From the NCBI GenBank assembly GCA_035048485.1, contig CM068587.1:22855034-22919033 (forward strand): a DNA stretch of 64,000 nt. Direction: 5' to 3'. Shown here piece after piece: positions 1 through 12,413 of the stretch (positions are counted from its first letter, which is position 1; each line of letters starts with the position of its first letter). The stretch comes from Pteria penguin. Its lineage: Eukaryota > Mollusca > Bivalvia > Pterioida > Pteriidae. Made by a program: the position numbers and the translations under genes. Under the pieces are notes generated by a model, which did not search any database, was not told the DNA's origin, and worked only from the letters and a program-made list of their open reading frames with translations.

Positions 1-856
1 TCATTCAGTCTTTGCTTTCGCAAGGAAAAAAACAATTGGCTCTTGGCTTCAATTTTACTTACAGATATATAGATGACTTGCTTTCAATTAATAATCCTTC
101 ATTCGCGGATTACCTTAGCATCATCTATCCAAGTGAACTGGAGGTCAAAGAAACCACAGAAACTAGTAATTCTACTTCGTATTTAGATATTATGTTGTCT
201 TTCGACATTAATGGTCAATTGAACACCTCACTCTATGACAAACGTGACGATTTCAATTTCGCTATCACAAACTTTCCTTTCATAAGTAGCAACATTCCAT
301 CATCGCCCGCATACGGCGTATTCATATCTCAGTTAATACGTTATTCCAGAGCATGTTCAAATTACAATGACTTTGTTCTGAGGGCTAGGCGACTTTCAGT
401 TAAGCTGCTCAACCAGGGTTATATATGTGCTAGACTAGCATCGTCACTGAGGAAGTTCTACGGTCGTTACGAGACTCTGATTACTCCATATGATATTTCG
501 TTATAAGACTTTTAAATGATATTCTGGACTGAGACCGATTCCGATCACTTTACACAGATTTGACACCTTCTATACTAGAAGGTTACCTACTTCGACTTCT
601 CCATATATAGATACATATGGAATTCACACGATTTGACTCTTTCTACGGGGTATATGTGACGGGTGTTGCTAGCAAGCAGGAGATGCTCACTCTCCCCGGG
701 CACCTGATCTCACTCCATCACAGGGGTTCACATATGCTCTTCAAGTAGACATATTTTGTTATTTTCCATTTGTTTTTCATTTTCACTGATTTTGTATGTC
801 CTATGGTTTCATGATTTTTGGACTTGTGGTTTGGATTTATCCATCATCTTTACATT
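1..856 (+). mobile_element. Penelope-like element family A, copy 1 (3' part, cut by window edge)
   Basis: The 3' half of a Penelope-like retroelement: a reverse transcriptase fragment followed by ~320 bp of 3' UTR. The UTR carries a block at about 660-720 (GCAAGCAGGAGATGCTCACT and following bases) and ends near CCATCATCTTTACATTA. The same RT and UTR recur on the minus strand at 27315-28575 and 39234-40194, and the last ~100 bp recur alone at 11336-11443, so the right boundary comes from comparing copies. The left side runs off the window. Confidence 0.85.
3..506 (+). pseudogene. PLE-A reverse transcriptase, C-terminal fragment
   Basis: The RT would copy the element RNA at the insertion site. 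Visible are motif C (YRYIDDLLSIN; catalytic aspartates at about residues 20-21 of the open stretch) and the conserved thumb region (SYLDI, LYDKRDDFNF, YGVFISQLIRYSRACS, KFYGRYETL). Homologous copies end in SRLLNDILD; this copy reads a TAA after residue ISL because a base was lost in TTATCCAGA (here TTATAAGA), so it lacks the last nine residues. Motifs A and B lie outside the window. Clearly a PLE-type RT and not LINE or LTR; the exact PLE clade of family A is not certain. Confidence 0.85.
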
Positions 857-3140
857 ACTTCAATACACCGTTGTTTAGTATATCGCAAATACAAAAATGA
901 TACCATAAAAAGACATACATTTGTACATTTCTTTTTGCTAAACACCGTTTTGACATGCTTTTCGTTGGCATTGATTTTTCTTTTATTTTGGAATCCAACT
1001 AAATAAATTAATTTTCAGTATCATATACTTAACGTTTGCATTAATTACAAAATGTAAAATAATTGCAAAATAAAGATCATTAGCCCATGAATCAGGGATG
1101 TTATATAAAAAGTCAATGCACTTCAGGTGACCCTTTAACTACTGTTCATTTATCGAATGCCCTGATCTGATGGTCTCTTAGCGGAATGAAGTTCTCTGCT
1201 GTGTGTATTTACTAAGGTTCAGTGTCAGGCTATCAATTTACTATCTGCCGTGCTCTTTCTCCAAAGCAAAAATGTTTTCAACTAGGCACTGTTGAAGAGT
1301 TTATTCCAGTTTATACAAATCACGTGTTTATAAAACGCACATGGTCACGTGTTCATCATCAAGCGATTCCCCGGACTTGGTCTTAATTCTATCTTCAGAG
1401 AATGAAAAAGAAAAAAATATTGCAGTCTTGATACTTTCAAGATTTGTCGTTTAATCGATTACTAGCCCCATGAGATATTTATCTCTACATCATCATAGTA
1501 AATCTACGAGACACTACAGCAGTCAATTTGATAAGCCCATAGAGAAATTTCATGGGCCCTTTTTGTTTATCTCTGTAACCACTCTGACAATAATACGATG
1601 ATGAATTGCTTTTTGGGAAAATGAGATTGATTTACAATGTTTCTTTTTAGCAAAATGGATAAACATTTTAATGTATTTCCGTTATCCAATGTTCATTTAT
1701 TCAACAGACAATACAATATAATTTGAATTGTATTGAAAAACGATATCCTTGTAATATTATCATTTAGTTAATTTACGAACATCGGTAAAATAATGTTAAT
1801 AAACTACCATTTCATTATAAAAGCAATATATCTTGTTCGCGTTATCCAGGGTTATGTTACAAATATAAACAATACTGTTTATCTCGCACAATATTGTCAT
1901 CAAGCACAGTCGTTGCACAAAAACAAATGATTTTTTTTTCGGAAAAAATCACAATTAGAAATTGATACATCGATTATGTGTTTTTGATAAAATTTATTTT
2001 TGCACCATTTGTGTACCAATTAACAGTGCTTTCTTCTGGATTCACGTCATATGTAGCAGGCTAGAGGATAATTATTTATATGTTTGCATATATTTGCCTG
2101 GATATTATCATTAAATGTTCTTTCTCAATGTATTATACTCAAAAGTATTAATATAATTGAAGAGAAATAAACTGAAATTACACGGATTAAATACTTGCGT
2201 ATACCATTCATTATCACCTAAAAGTTATATGCGCTTGTTTGTTTTGTTTTTTGTTTTTGTTTTTGTTTTTGGGGGATTCTTTTTTTACTGGATTTTATTT
2301 CTTAATTACTGGCATACCTTCAACAGGGTTACTTCTTCAAAATTAATGCTATTATTACTGTTCACCCGTACAAATGTACAAATCTGGAATTTGATTTGAA
2401 ATTTGGTAACATATGAATATGATTCATAATGGACATATAATGGAAATATTAACACTAGTCCACTGATTAAATGTATCAAAAGGCATGTTACCTTGTTATT
2501 ATACATGTTCTTCTGGTGAATATCTTTTCTTGACAAAAATAGCACTCATTTCCTGGGGAGGTAGACGTTGCTGTATGTAGAGTACGGTCAGTGGTCATGT
2601 AATTACAATAGATCATTATCTGAGTCTGTTTCTCATAGGACGTTCATATTAAAGAAGAAGAGAAATTGATTAATGGTATACCTTTCATCCGTGTAATTGT
2701 GTAACAGACCATTTTAATTATTTTCTTATTTTAAACATTTTTTTAAATATTAAATACGTTTTTATGAAATTTATGTAATAAACTCTTCAGTGAGCCGAAT
2801 TAATTAAACAATTTATATCTGAATCTACGTTTGAAATACTGTTGAAATAAAAGATTTTGGTTCCAGAGGCCCCATCTATAACCGCCATGAATTTCCTCTT
2901 CGGTCAAACAGAAAGCTTATTACCTTGATATGCGTGATAAAATGAATATAATCCCAAATCCATGTCAATATCGTCTTAATAAGTATCTCACAAATACACA
3001 ATAGACAGCAATTTTTATGTAAACAAAATTTGAATATTTTTCTCCATAATCATCATCTAATTAGGTATATCTTTTGTTCTTATGATACAAGTTGTTGTTA
3101 ATTGTTACAAAGAAATTTTTTAATCTAAAATTTGCGCAAA
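857..3140. other. AT-rich non-coding stretch
   Basis: No convincing gene, repeat family or RNA was seen. Open frames are short and have no recognisable motifs. Short A/T runs are common. Confidence 0.5.
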
Positions 3141-3419
3141 GCCGGTGTGGCCTAATGGATGAGGTCTCGGCTCGAGACATAGAGGTCCCGAGTTCGATTC
3201 CCGCCCTGGGCAGACCGGTGTTCTGTCTTTCGGATAAGACAATAAAAACCGAGGTCCCGTGTCACCGTAGGCGTGACACGTAAAAGATCCCTCACTTTTT
3301 CGGGTGGGTTCGTTGCAAAGGTAGAAATTTCTATGCAATGCATCAGGCAGATGCCGTCACCATATACGTGAAATAACCGTGGAATGACGTAAAACAATAA
3401 TCAATCAATCAATCAATCA
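3141..3419 (+). mobile_element. tRNA-derived SINE, full length
   Basis: The tRNA-like head (3141-3213) has an A box (TGGCCTAATGG) and B box (GAGTTCGATTC). It is followed by a conserved central block (TCTTTCGGATAAGAC, AAAACCGAGGTCCCGTGT, GGCGTGACACGTAAAAGATC), a 3' block (GCAATGCATCAGGCAGATGCC, ACCATATACGTGAAATAA) and an (ATCA)n tail. The same architecture recurs at 44583-44852 (-), 61457-61743, 62644-62922 and as damaged copies at 37067, 40660, 42840 and 48346. The deeply conserved middle resembles the shared core domains described for invertebrate SINEs (Nin-DC/Meta type); I cannot assign the exact one. Confidence 0.9.
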
Positions 3420-5524
3420 TAAATCTGTGCACAATATCATCTGAACAACGAAGCAAATTTCGTGCTATTATAAAACCCCTCTTTATAATCTCATGTAAAT
3501 TACGACTGTAGCTGATGCTGTAGAAGTGACAATCGCAACCAAAAACATTTGTCATTCATGGACCACAGAAACAGATTCGAGAACAGGTTCCCGAGAGAAG
3601 TACATGTATCCTGTTTGGCTGGCTAGATACAACTGTCATGAAAAGTGTAAAACAACACATGCAGGCATTTTTATTATATACATGTAGAATATGTATATGT
3701 TTACTTTATTTACATATTATGTATTAAATACTGATTTGTTAAAGAATTTAAGTGCTAAGGTAAGATGCGGTAATCGAAGAGATTTATATATGAAATACAC
3801 AAAAGAAAAAAGAAAAAAGGCAATTACGAACTCTTGGAAGAACCATTCGTGTAATAAGGTGCCATGTAGGAGAAAGATTCGCAGCTGATTTATCACACCC
3901 TCCACGATACTATTAGTTAATGCTCGTAGTTAAGTGGTAACGACATTACCGTAGTAGAAAAGACATGTTAAGTATGAATCCTTTGGAACTGTACAACCAC
4001 AATTCAAACCGTATGAGAAGAATTTCAATCTAATAAGAATTTTTTTTCTGACAACAATGTCTGATAGGAGCAAACATGATCTTTATAACAACCGTAAACT
4101 TTGCGTCTCTTTCTGACATGCGTCTCTTTCTGACATTAACTTTTAATGGATAACTTTAAGGAAAATGAAGGATCGGATAAGTAGAGGCATGTAAACACCA
4201 GAAGTGATAAAGCTATATGAAGGAAAGTTAAAATATGAATACTGAAGTCGTCACGTTTGTCACACTCTGAAAAAGTAAATTCAGAGTCTATCAATATCCA
4301 TTAGATGATCTTAGTATGAAACACGGTTACTGCGTTCGGTTTAACCTTTTTAATTCCGTTAGGATATATTGCGTGCACATATTTATCAAAGTTTTAGTTA
4401 TTTATAAACAATACATCTTCAATATACCCGAATGTTCAATTAAAAGTTTTTGAAAGTTGCTACTAATATTGAAATCATATAACAACGTACTGTATGTGAA
4501 TTGTATTGTTTCTGATTGACCATAATAAGTTATGCATGCATATAGCCTTACTGCCATGTCAAATATTTTCTTTCATAATTCATATTCTGAACTATCATGA
4601 AGTGAATTAAATGCTCGTCCTTTATAAATTTATCCAAGCCAGTCGTCCGTTCGATAACTAATGGGTGTATATAATGAAAATATTCAATAGGTTTGTTTAT
4701 GACATGATCCTTAAAAATGAATAAGCTGAATAGGTACATTTATTAATCAAAATCACATTCTAGTTTTACATAAGATATTTCTTGGTTATTACGTTCATAC
4801 ATCATTAAAATACAATACAAACAAATATTAATATCATACATATCTTATTCAATTTTAAAAAGTCAAATATAAAAATGATCCGTCCTTAAGTTTTTATATT
4901 TCGTGCATTATCGTATATCAATCAGTAAAACGATGTCCATTTTCAAACTGATCGAATCACTATGATATTTATGCTTTACAAAACTTGATACATGGTTTGC
5001 ATAAAATAGATACAAAATGGTCAATGGTGCGTCATCATGTAGAGTGATCATTCAAAATACATGCTGGTATTTGATGGACAATGATTTACGGTACGCCATT
5101 TTTCTAGATTTAAATGTTCATACTTCATTTGCACCAATTTTTATGAAAAGCTTAAAATTCACTATGGTTGTGACAAAACTATAATATTGCAAATGTTTTA
5201 TTTGATTTAATTTCTATGGCGATATAAATTTTCATATCTATTTTTCTCTATTTATATAGTATTTTTATAATCTTGAAAAGTTCATTTTAATTCAAAGGTA
5301 GTCAGATAAAAACATCACTCAACATCAAGTTGATCCCAAATCTATTGGCCCCAATGTTTTGTCTAATTTGTAGCAATTATTTCTTATCTTCTCGAGTTAA
5401 AACCAATTACAGTGTCTTTCCTGAAGCGATCTGACTGACCCAATAATCTGTAAAACATGGTACAATACTCCAAAGGATTGGAAAATACATTATCATTAGT
5501 TGGACGGTAAGAACAGATGCCGTA
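3420..5524. other. AT-rich stretch, probable 3' flank of the minus-strand gene
   Basis: Nothing coding was recognised. The part next to 5525 would be the 3' UTR of the exon ending there; TTTATT (AATAAA on the minus strand) occurs near 5197, but I cannot tell which signal is used. Confidence 0.4.
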
Positions 5525-6309
5525 TCATTTCTTATTGAACATGACCTCTACGGACAGGAGAATATCCGATAAATTCCCATCCAGCAGCTCGTCGTCTAGT
5601 ACCTTTTCGTCTACCTCGTCAAATTTACGGTCTAGAAGATTGAGAATTGATTGGTTTTGTTCTTTCTCAAATGTTGGTTGGCGCATAACTGCTATACTGG
5701 CACTCTTCTTCCTACAACCGCTATTAATGTTTGACGGTCTTTCCACAAGATCACCGACACTTGTGCTTATAATGGTTTGAATTTTACCGTTTCTTTGAAA
5801 ATCTTTTCTTTTCTTCAATAAGACGTCCTTTGGATCTACAATATCCAAACTTTTACTGTTCATTCCTCGATAAAGAAAGTTTCTCGGCCTTTTAATTGCT
5901 TCGATGGCATCTTCATCGTCACTAAATGTATTTTGTCTGCTACATATGGGAACAGTAAGATGAGAGCCATATTGTGATGCTTCCTCTTCATCACTAAATG
6001 TATTTTGCCTGCTATATGTCGGAACAGTTAGATGCCCGCTCGAATCTTCATATATATCTGAAGATTTACCAGATCTACTATTGAAAGCTATATCAGAACT
6101 AGTATACGAATCTGAAGCCGCAGAGTTCTGACGCCATGATGTCCGCTTGTCCTTTGCTTTGCTACATGCAGACCGTATTTCGTTGACTAAATTGCCCTTT
6201 TCAGTGCTGCAATTTTCCTGTTCCGCCATTTCGACCAGCCAAGCAAACAATTTATCATAGGAGTCCATATGCTCATTTTTAATATCATCTAAATTGTGTA
6301 GGTTGCCCC
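5525..6309 (-). CDS. Terminal coding exon of an unrecognised acidic, Ser-rich protein
   Basis: A 3'-terminal exon of about 262 codons. Its 5' edge is a good acceptor on the minus strand (TTGATTTTGCAG before GGGGCAACC), so the in-frame ATG at 6334 lies in the intron and is not the start. The exon begins with two bases completing a split codon (phase 1) and ends in TGA at 5525-5527. After an N-terminal part (SYDKLFAWLVEMAEQEN) it is polar and low in complexity. It holds two near-repeats of HLTVP-x-x-SRQNTFSDEEEA (SRQNTFSD in both), which look like basophilic-kinase or acidic-directed phosphosites, then basic KKRKDF and an acidic helical C-terminus (LDRKFDEVDEKVLDDELLDG). No domain was recognised. 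Phase and strand match the candidate first exon at 25039-24976, possibly one gene spanning 19.5 kb. Confidence 0.65.
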
Positions 6310-6590
6310 CTGCAAAATCAAAACATAGAACCAATTAACTTTATACTTCTTCATCTTCACACTGTGGAAAGAACTCATAAACGTAACAATCGAAAACACT
6401 TGATCGACAACAGGTTCTAGCTTTATCTTATTATAAATTATTTTTAAAAAAAAATATTATTACCACGTTCGCCATTCAAAAGCTCCATGTAAGCCACTTT
6501 ATAGCTAAATGTCAAATATAAAAGCACAAGAAGTATCAACGTAAATTAAGTATTGAATAGTAATCAATTTTTCGAGGAGATCTGCCACTC

Positions 6591-7482
6591 CAGTTACGGG
6601 ATTTGTTTTACATATCTCACTTTACACAGTTACGGCCTTTGTTTTACATATCTCACTTTACACAGTTACGGGCTTTGTTTTACATATCTCACTTTACACA
6701 GTTACGGGCTTTGTTTTACATATCTCACTTTACACAGTTACGGGCTTTGTTTTACATATCTCACTTTACACAGTTACGGCCTTTGTTTTACATATCTCAC
6801 CTTACACAGTTACGGCCTTTGTTTTACATATCTCACTTTACACAGTTACGGGCTTTGTTTTACATATCTCACTTTACACAGTTACGGGGTTTGCTTTACA
6901 TATCTCACTTTACACAGTTACGGGCTTTGTTTTACATATCTCACTTTACACAGTTACGGGGTTTGTTTAACATATCTCACTTTACACAGTTACGGGGTTT
7001 GTTTAACATATCTCACTTTACACAGTTACGGGCTTTGTTTTACATATCTCATTTTACACAGTTACGGGCTTTGTTTTACATATCTCACCTTACACAGTTA
7101 CGGCCTTTGTTTAACATATCTTACTTTACACAGTTACGGGCTTTGTTTTACATATCTCACATTACGCAGTTACGGGGTTTGTTTAACATATCTCACTTTA
7201 CACAGTTACGGGCTTTGTTTAACATATCTCACTTTACACAGTTACGGGCTTTGTTTTACATATCTCACTTTACGCAGTTACGGGGTTTGTTTAACATATC
7301 TCACTTTACACAGTTACGGGCTTTGTTTTACATATTTCACTTTACACAGTTACGGGCTTTGTTGTACATATCTCACTTTATATAGTTACGGGGTTTGTTT
7401 AACATATCTCACTTTACACAGTTACGGGATTTGTTTTACATATCTCACTTTACACAGTTACATGGTTTGTTTTACATATCGA
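6591..7482. repeat. 36-bp tandem satellite, ~25 copies
   Basis: The unit is CAGTTACGGGCTTTGTTTTACATATCTCACTTTACA-like, with variants GGC/GGG/GGAT and TTTTAC/TTTAAC. The period is a multiple of three, so two frames stay open for 260-317 codons. These are repeat translations (SYGLCFTYLTLH) and not genes. Copies differ by few substitutions and almost no indels, implying recent amplification or homogenisation. Confidence 0.95.
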
Positions 7483-8033
7483 ATTTCCTTCCGTGTCCTG
7501 GATTAATGCAAATCCAATTACCGACGCCAAAAATTAATTGACCTCAATATCAACTTCTTATTGGCTCATTTCTTTTTTATCGATCTGTATACAAAACATG
7601 AACATGTGCCTCTGAATATCATAATACTATTTCACTTACGGTTGTGCTTAGCATTTTTTTTTTTTTTTTTAGCTTTTTCGTTTTTCTTTTCGGGAGGAAT
7701 TTTGGTAGAAATAGATTATTAAAATATTTTATCATTCAAACGAGTAAATTTTGAAGACATGTTTTACACATTTCCGATTGCATTCTATTAAAAAAACCCG
7801 TTAGAATAGATACATACTAATCCCGGGTTTTATCCCAAGAGTCATAGCCAGATTCCTCGGGTGTCTAAGTAAAGCAATAGAGATATGAACGTCACGCGTA
7901 ATTTTATTACTTATTTTAAGTTTTAGTGACATCTTATCCCTTTAATCTGTACCGATCAGACATCAGTGTATGGATATTGATACTCGTATAATTGCAATAT
8001 ACATATTACCAGTGTAAAATACGAAAGGGAAAT

Positions 8034-8122
8034 GGTGTCACATAACTATGGCACTAACAACAATGTACCACAATGGACATTCACGGTCCCCTGAAATTCA
8101 GAGGTAAGACCAGGTGCTTTAA
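8034..8122 (+). repeat. Dispersed repeat Z, copy 1
   Basis: About 90 bp (GTGTCACATAACTATGGC ... GACATTCACGGTCCCCTGAA ... CCAGGTGCTTTAA) matched in inverse orientation at 36555-36650. The family is unknown. Confidence 0.6.
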
Positions 8123-8689
8123 GTAAACAAGTACAATTGTTGATACAGGTAAATTGTTGATATTAAATACAAGTAAAATTGTTGATATTAAAAGAATCGC
8201 GAGCCATTATATAAACCAAATTTGGGAATAATAGGTAAATATGGAGGAAATATTTCAAAAATCTTTCCTAGACAACTTCAAGAGTTTAGCTAATTAAAAA
8301 TTGGAGGAAAACATTGTTAGTTGATTAGTAAGTTATTTTGTTTGTATATGACATTTTCAATCATCACACGATCTTCCAATAAAGTACCCCACATTTTCCA
8401 TCTTCTTGCTCCTGAAATCTACATGTGATTTCCAAATGAACAAACATTAAAATTGCTTCTAAATAATTCTGTTCTTAAAGCAATAAAATCTGTTGGCTTC
8501 TATTCATTACTGATGCACCTGCCAATTTTCAACTAAGATCGGATTTGGATCTCTCAAACACTGATATCATATTATAGATTTAGATACATTTTTATTTTCT
8601 GTTTGTCAGCATTATATACCATGTTTTACATTTCCATCCAAGAGAGGGATAAGCAAAGGATATCTCGTCATTGACGAGTCACAATGAAA

Positions 8690-8880
8690 CTCTGTCAAAC
8701 CGTGTGTACAGCTGGTGATTTGAACATGTATGTTGATCATGCTAGTACTATTAGGATAGAAATGGTACTTTTTGTGTCATCTGTATGTTTTGAGGATTCG
8801 TTATTGGCGTGGTTTGCTAAACAGGAGACACTTACTCATCCCGGGTATCTGGTCTTTGTTTCTTACGTGCCTATCAATGT
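8690..8880 (+). repeat. Degenerate PLE 3'-UTR relic
   Basis: GGTTTGCTAAACAGGAGACACTTACTCATCCCGGGTATCTGGTC aligns loosely with the family-A 3' UTR block at 660-720 (GCTAGCAAGCAGGAGATGCTCACTCT, CCCCGGGCACCTGATC). The flanks are too diverged to place boundaries. Confidence 0.4.
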
Positions 8881-9690
8881 AAATCGTAACAACTTTTTTG
8901 TATTATACAATACTAAACTGTATTAATACAAAACAGAAAAAGTATACAAACCTGCATTTTACTAGACACGGTCTTATAAACATATGGACGATACATAATG
9001 AAATGTCAAGGTATGTCTTATTAGTAGTGATGCAATCATTAATTGAAAATCTCCTTACTTTGATTATCTAATCAAACATACCGTGAGAATTAGTACCATG
9101 TCAGCCCGTTTGTCATGGTATTATCTATGTCATATGAGAAGAGTAATTAATTCTATTCCAGTTTTATGTCAGATTCAAAGGGTCGATAAAGATTTTAATT
9201 AAAACTGTCTTCAATCAGCGTTTGCCATTTTGGTTTAATTACAGGTTCTTTAGATTGTGAATTTTATTATGCAAGAAAAGAATCTTTTCTATTAAAGAAA
9301 AATAAAAGATCAATATGTATAATGAACATTCCGGAAGACTATCTTAATTAGTATCCGTGACATAACATTTAACCAATACTAAAGTCTGAATATTGATTTT
9401 ACAAATAATGAAGACGACATCAAATTTTTGGGCTTTTAACCTGACAAGACAATCATATATTTAAAGATCTATTAATCTTTTAAGAACAAGAAGCATAGCA
9501 AACAGTATCAAAAATTATCAGGGAATAAAGAAATCAACTGCAAAAACAAAACATCAAATTACAAATGTAGAATATTTGCTTTTATTTGCTCACACCATAA
9601 AGTGATGTTTTGTAACTCAGTAACATACCAACAGGATTCCTATATTCTCAATGCGAGAGAACGTCCGTTGGGCTAATTTCCATAATATAT

Positions 9691-9936
9691 ATATATATAC
9701 ATACATACATACACACATACATACATACACACACACACGCACGCACGCACGCACGCACGCACACGCACATACATACATACATACATACATACATACATAC
9801 ATACATACATACATACATACATACATACATACATACATACACACACACACATACACACATACATACATACATACATACATACATACATACATACATACAT
9901 ACATACATACATACATACATACAAACATACATATTG
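9691..9936. repeat. (TACA)n/(CACA)n/(CGCA)n microsatellite
   Basis: Compound tetranucleotide array, mostly CATA with inner ACGC and ACAC stretches. It creates open frames of MYVC/IHTY type on both strands, which are not genes. Confidence 0.97.
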
Positions 9937-10447
9937 GGTATACATAGGAACTTATTTAGTGATTCATCATATGTTTGTAAGATTTTTCCACTTTAAAATC
10001 CCAATATAAATTATCTTCAATAAATGAATTACAAAGTTTGATTTTTATAGAATATAAACTTAAACGTCACATTTACATATATGGAAAGCGTTCCTTAATA
10101 TTTGACATTTTATATAACAGAGTAAATATTACCCCACCACTGACTAGATTGTATTGAAAGGAGCCTGGTCTGATTAAAGTCGGGACAAGTATAAAAAAAT
10201 GTAAACGGATTTCTTAAACGGAAATCGATTGTTAATATATTTTCTGAGATGTATAAAAAGTATCGTTACCTAAGTCTGTATAAAAAGTATCGTTACCTAA
10301 GTCTATGTCGTTAACGAGATATGCCCGTTTTAAATTTCAATATATACACACCACTTCTTTGAATATTGACGAGGACGGTCAGATGAATTTACCTGACAAT
10401 AAAACTCGAGCTTAACCCGATTCTAAGATTTGTTCCACTGTTTTGGG

Positions 10448-10477
10448 GGTTTTTTTTTTTTTTTTTCTTTCTTTTTT

Positions 10478-10516
<39 letters not shown>

Positions 10517-10530
10517 CTTTTTTTTTTTGT
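10448..10530. repeat. Poly-T tract
   Basis: About 80 nt of T with a few C; could be the A-tail of an old minus-strand retroposon, but nothing adjacent supports it. Confidence 0.85.
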
Positions 10531-10716
10531 CTCTGAGTGTGTTTAGTTTTTTTCTACCACACCTTTGATTTTCCCCGTGTTCGTAGTCCTCCATGTGCGT
10601 CATCGCTGTTTGTTTTCTACAGTGAATATCCGCGCACGCGCAGTGGATGTGGTTGTAGCATCGCTTTATTTGGAGAATTGAAGCCAACCGAATTTAATTC
10701 GACTCAATTACCTTTA

Positions 10717-10891
10717 TAGGTGCAGGCTTGGTGTAGTGGTTAAGCGCTTGGCTTGCAGCGTCGACCATCCGGGTTCGATTCTTGATTGCGCCATTATGTC
10801 TAAGAGGTTAGTTACCTCCTGCTTCCATATGGCGATATAACTGAAATATTGTTGAAAACGACGTAAAACACCAATCAACCAACCAATCAAA
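10717..10891 (+). mobile_element. Short tRNA-derived SINE with target-site duplication
   Basis: The tRNA-like head has an A box (TGGTGTAGTGG) and B box (GGGTTCGATTC). A ~70 bp body and a (CCAATCAA)n tail follow. It lacks the conserved middle of the SINE at 3141, so it is a different subfamily. An 11-bp direct repeat AATTACCTTTA flanks it (10706-10716 and 10892-10902), which fixes both ends. Confidence 0.88.
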
Positions 10892-11335
10892 AATTACCTT
10901 TATTCTACAAAAACAGAGAGAATTTATTTTTAAATTTTGCAATTAACACAAAGTTTATAATTTATATAATACAGGAAAAATATGATAATGTCGTTATTTA
11001 TCTTTTTCATGCTATAATTTTCCAGTCTCGAACCAGGTTCCTTAAATGATTGGATAAATCAGGTCACGTGAAAACCCTTCCTTTTTTCTGATATTGGGCA
11101 AGTTGGAAAAAAAAGTCGAGTTAAATTTAGATGGAGTTTCATTTATTTCATAAACAAAACTACAAACTTTTAAACTGTCGTCTGTAGAAGAGATTGAAGA
11201 GAAAAAAATATATAGCTAATAAGATAAAAGAAACAGTCAGATCGAATAGTAGAGCTGCAAATTTACTTCGAGCATATCTGAGAGAGGCGGGTCAGGAAGA
11301 AAACTTTGAGACGTTTCCTTCGTGAAAGTTTGAGC

Positions 11336-11443
11336 AAACATTTTGTTATTTTCCACTTGTTTTTCATTTTCCCTGATTTTGTATGTCCTCTGGTTTCATG
11401 ATTTTTAGACTTATGGTTTGGATTTATCCATCATCTTTACATG
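11336..11443 (+). mobile_element. PLE-A 3'-terminal fragment (solo)
   Basis: About 108 bp nearly identical to the end of the family-A 3' UTR (TGTTATTTTCCACTTGTTTT ... TTTGGATTTATCCATCATC), without RT. A very short 5'-truncated insertion. Confidence 0.8.
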
Positions 11444-11649
11444 TATCGAATTTTTATTTGACATCCGACGCGAGGATGGGGAACACTACATGACATTATT
11501 CTCTTAATACACATCGCACCCTTACAATTCATATATTTCGATCTGGTTCGCGTCTGTCAATTTTGGGAAGCGCAGTACTGGTTATGTCACACTGAAATTA
11601 AGTCTTATTTTCTGCCGTATAATGGTTATCGGTGGGGTAAATTCGTTGT

Positions 11650-11760
11650 CTAGTGTTTTGTAGTACGGGGTGGTAAGTGGTCACTTGGTTTAAGCCTAGC
11701 CTCACCCGGTATTAAACCAAGTGTCCACGTATCATCCTGTATCGGGTCACAAAACACTAG
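11650..11760. mobile_element. Small foldback MITE
   Basis: An imperfect inverted repeat, CTAGTGTTTTGT ... ACAAAACACTAG, whose arms continue inwards (GGTCACTTGGTTTA against TAAACCAAGTGTCC). The whole 111 bp can fold into one hairpin. No ORF and no clear target duplication beyond the palindromic CTAG edges. Confidence 0.65.
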
Positions 11761-11974
11761 AATACTAATAATATCGCATATAAAGTGATCACTTTTGTGT
11801 CTAATAATTTAATCTATAACATACTTTTGCACATTATAATGTTACTTTCTTTAAAAAATACTATCCTTTCTTCCACATTGCAAGTAAAAAACGAAGAAGT
11901 ATCGAAGGGTAAACCATATCTCATAGACCATTGAATAAAAGGACAATGTCGTGTATAGTGTCATATTCAGACAA

Positions 11975-12066
11975 ATGCGAACCCCAACAAACTCGAGGTG
12001 AGAGAAAGTGCCCAGGGAGGAGTAAGCGTCCTCTGGTTGCATGCGACATCCGTCGCAAAAGTCCTG
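11975..12066 (-). repeat. Degenerate PLE 3'-UTR relic
   Basis: On the minus strand, GACGGATGTCGCATGCAACC, AGAGGACGCTTACTCCTCCC and TGGGCACTTTCTCTCACC match the layout of the family-A 3' UTR block (GACGGGTGTTGCTAGCAAGC, AGGAGATGCTCACTCTCCCC, GGGCACCTGATCTCAC). Heavily diverged. Confidence 0.5.
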
Positions 12067-12413
12067 CAACAACTTTTCAAGTTAAAGAAGTAAATACATA
12101 AATATACACGTATGAACACGTGAAAGAGACAAGAACACGAAGTCAAATTTTCCTATTCAAGCCAAGAAATGTTCTTTAACTGGACTTTTCTTCTTCCCGG
12201 TTAAAATTTTACAAAACTATTTTAACCAGTACAAGCAGTTTTAAATTCCCTCCTCAGTCGACTCGAAAAATACGAGTGCACAGTTCGTACAGAGCAAATA
12301 CTTTTAATATGCCTATACACAAAATTTTTATAGAACTATTATTTTAGTGTAGTTTCAAATTGCTTTATTAAAAAGAGTATCAGTAAAACTGATGGATGCT
12401 GCCCGAACAGTGA

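Noticed and set aside
6553..7506. 317- and 260-codon open frames
   Set aside because: Translations of the 36-bp satellite (period divisible by three); no start context, splice sites or non-repeat sequence.
9617..9947. Overlapping ~90-100 codon frames rich in Tyr-Val-Cys or Ile-His-Thr
   Set aside because: Microsatellite translations.
11650..11760. miRNA-like hairpin
   Set aside because: The long imperfect arms and terminal CTAG fit a MITE better; no evidence for processing.
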